Shown here one piece after another: positions 5,006-5,257 of a stretch of DNA of 5,257 bases (position 1 is its first letter; each line of letters opens with the position of its first letter). The stretch comes from Sva-07 sp041685755. GTDB taxonomy: Bacteria; Actinomycetota; Acidimicrobiia; Acidimicrobiales; Ilumatobacteraceae. The position numbers and the translations under genes were made by a program. The stretch covers positions 1 through 5,257 of the forward strand of contig JAWLFC010000160.1 in assembly GCA_041685755.1 (NCBI GenBank), in the 5' to 3' direction. The notes under the pieces were generated by a model. That model saw only the letters and a program-made list of their open reading frames with translations. It was not told the origin of the DNA and did no database searches.

Positions 5006-5257
5006 GTGACGACGCTCGACCACTGCGAGGTGAGCATCACCTGTGGCTCCCGTGACGAGGCGACGACGATCGCCGATGCGCTGGTGGAGGCCGGCCTGGT
5101 CGCCTGTGCCCACCTGGCCGCGATCTCGAGTGTGTACGAGTGGAAGGGCGTGGTCGAGCACGACGACGAGGTGCTGCTCACGGCCGTCACCCGCGTCGAA
5201 CACTTCGACGCCATCGTCGACAAGGTGCGCTCGCTCCACTCCTACGAGCTGCCGGCG
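5006..5257 (+). CDS. cutA: CutA1 divalent-cation tolerance protein, 3' end outside the window
   Basis: The first 84 residues of a CutA family protein, which is normally about 100-115 residues and forms a stable trimer. Family landmarks in order are a first strand EVSITC (8-13), a helix DEATTIADALVEAGLVACAHL (17-37), SSVYEWKGVVEHDDEVLL (41-58), and SLHSYELP (76-83), equivalent to the conserved HPYExP. CutA has been linked to copper and other divalent-metal tolerance in Escherichia coli, but its exact role remains debated. The GTG at 5006 is preferred because it leaves a normal short N-terminus and has GAAGAT seven bases upstream, with A and T at the two key positions. An in-frame ATG at 4973 would add eleven residues. 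The gene is divergent from the Dabb gene and incomplete only because the window ends. A link to cobalt supply for nitrile hydratase is speculative. Confidence 0.9.
   Translation, partial: MTTLDHCEVSITCGSRDEATTIADALVEAGLVACAHLAAISSVYEWKGVVEHDDEVLLTAVTRVEHFDAIVDKVRSLHSYELPA

Noticed and set aside
4207..5055. A 282-codon plus-strand frame opposite the methyltransferase and Dabb genes
   Set aside because: The product is low-complexity Ser/Arg/Pro, and the opposite strand has two clear family matches.
4631..5239. A longer 202-residue Dabb form
   Set aside because: The added part runs antisense into cutA and has no family similarity. The family N-terminus and the promoter hexamer both point to 4936.
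4973..5257. cutA starting at the ATG at 4973
   Set aside because: It is possible, but there is no TAnnnT or Shine-Dalgarno at the right distance, and the added eleven residues are not needed for the fold.

Overview
The window is GC-rich DNA, roughly two thirds GC by eye, with densely packed genes, some GTG starts and several apparently leaderless promoters (TAnnnT followed 6-7 bases later by ATG or GTG). This fits a high-GC actinobacterium. An Acidimicrobiia/Ilumatobacter-like source is a guess from gene style and cannot be proven from the window.

Plus strand, left part: an esterase-D-type alpha/beta hydrolase (14-1033), a small three-helix membrane protein (1106-1477), and a two-domain protein (1487-2362). 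The front of the two-domain protein is a nitrile hydratase activator (accessory) domain. Its rear is a conserved-looking domain of unknown function with a His/Cys-rich motif.

Minus strand, centre and right: reading leftward, a Dabb-type alpha/beta-barrel protein (4936-4631), a class I SAM-dependent methyltransferase (4634-3768), the nitrile hydratase beta subunit (3713-3057) and the nitrile hydratase alpha subunit (3060-2392). Dabb/methyltransferase and beta/alpha are each joined by a 4-base ATGA stop-start overlap. The methyltransferase and nthB are separated by 53 bases that contain a separate promoter. At the right edge, divergent from the Dabb gene, is the 5' part of cutA (5006 to the window end, plus strand).

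The core is a cobalt-type nitrile hydratase (VCTLCSC metal loop), which hydrates nitriles to amides. Three things set it apart. The activator gene is not downstream in the beta-alpha operon; it faces it from the opposite strand and stops 29 bases away. The activator carries an extra domain of about 175 residues. The alpha subunit begins with a His-Asp repeat holding ten histidines in 24 residues, a plausible cobalt-binding tail. No amidase and no CobW/P47K-type metallochaperone gene is present in the window.

No RNA genes, CRISPR arrays, insertion sequences or attachment sites were seen. No gene-free stretch exceeds about 75 bases.
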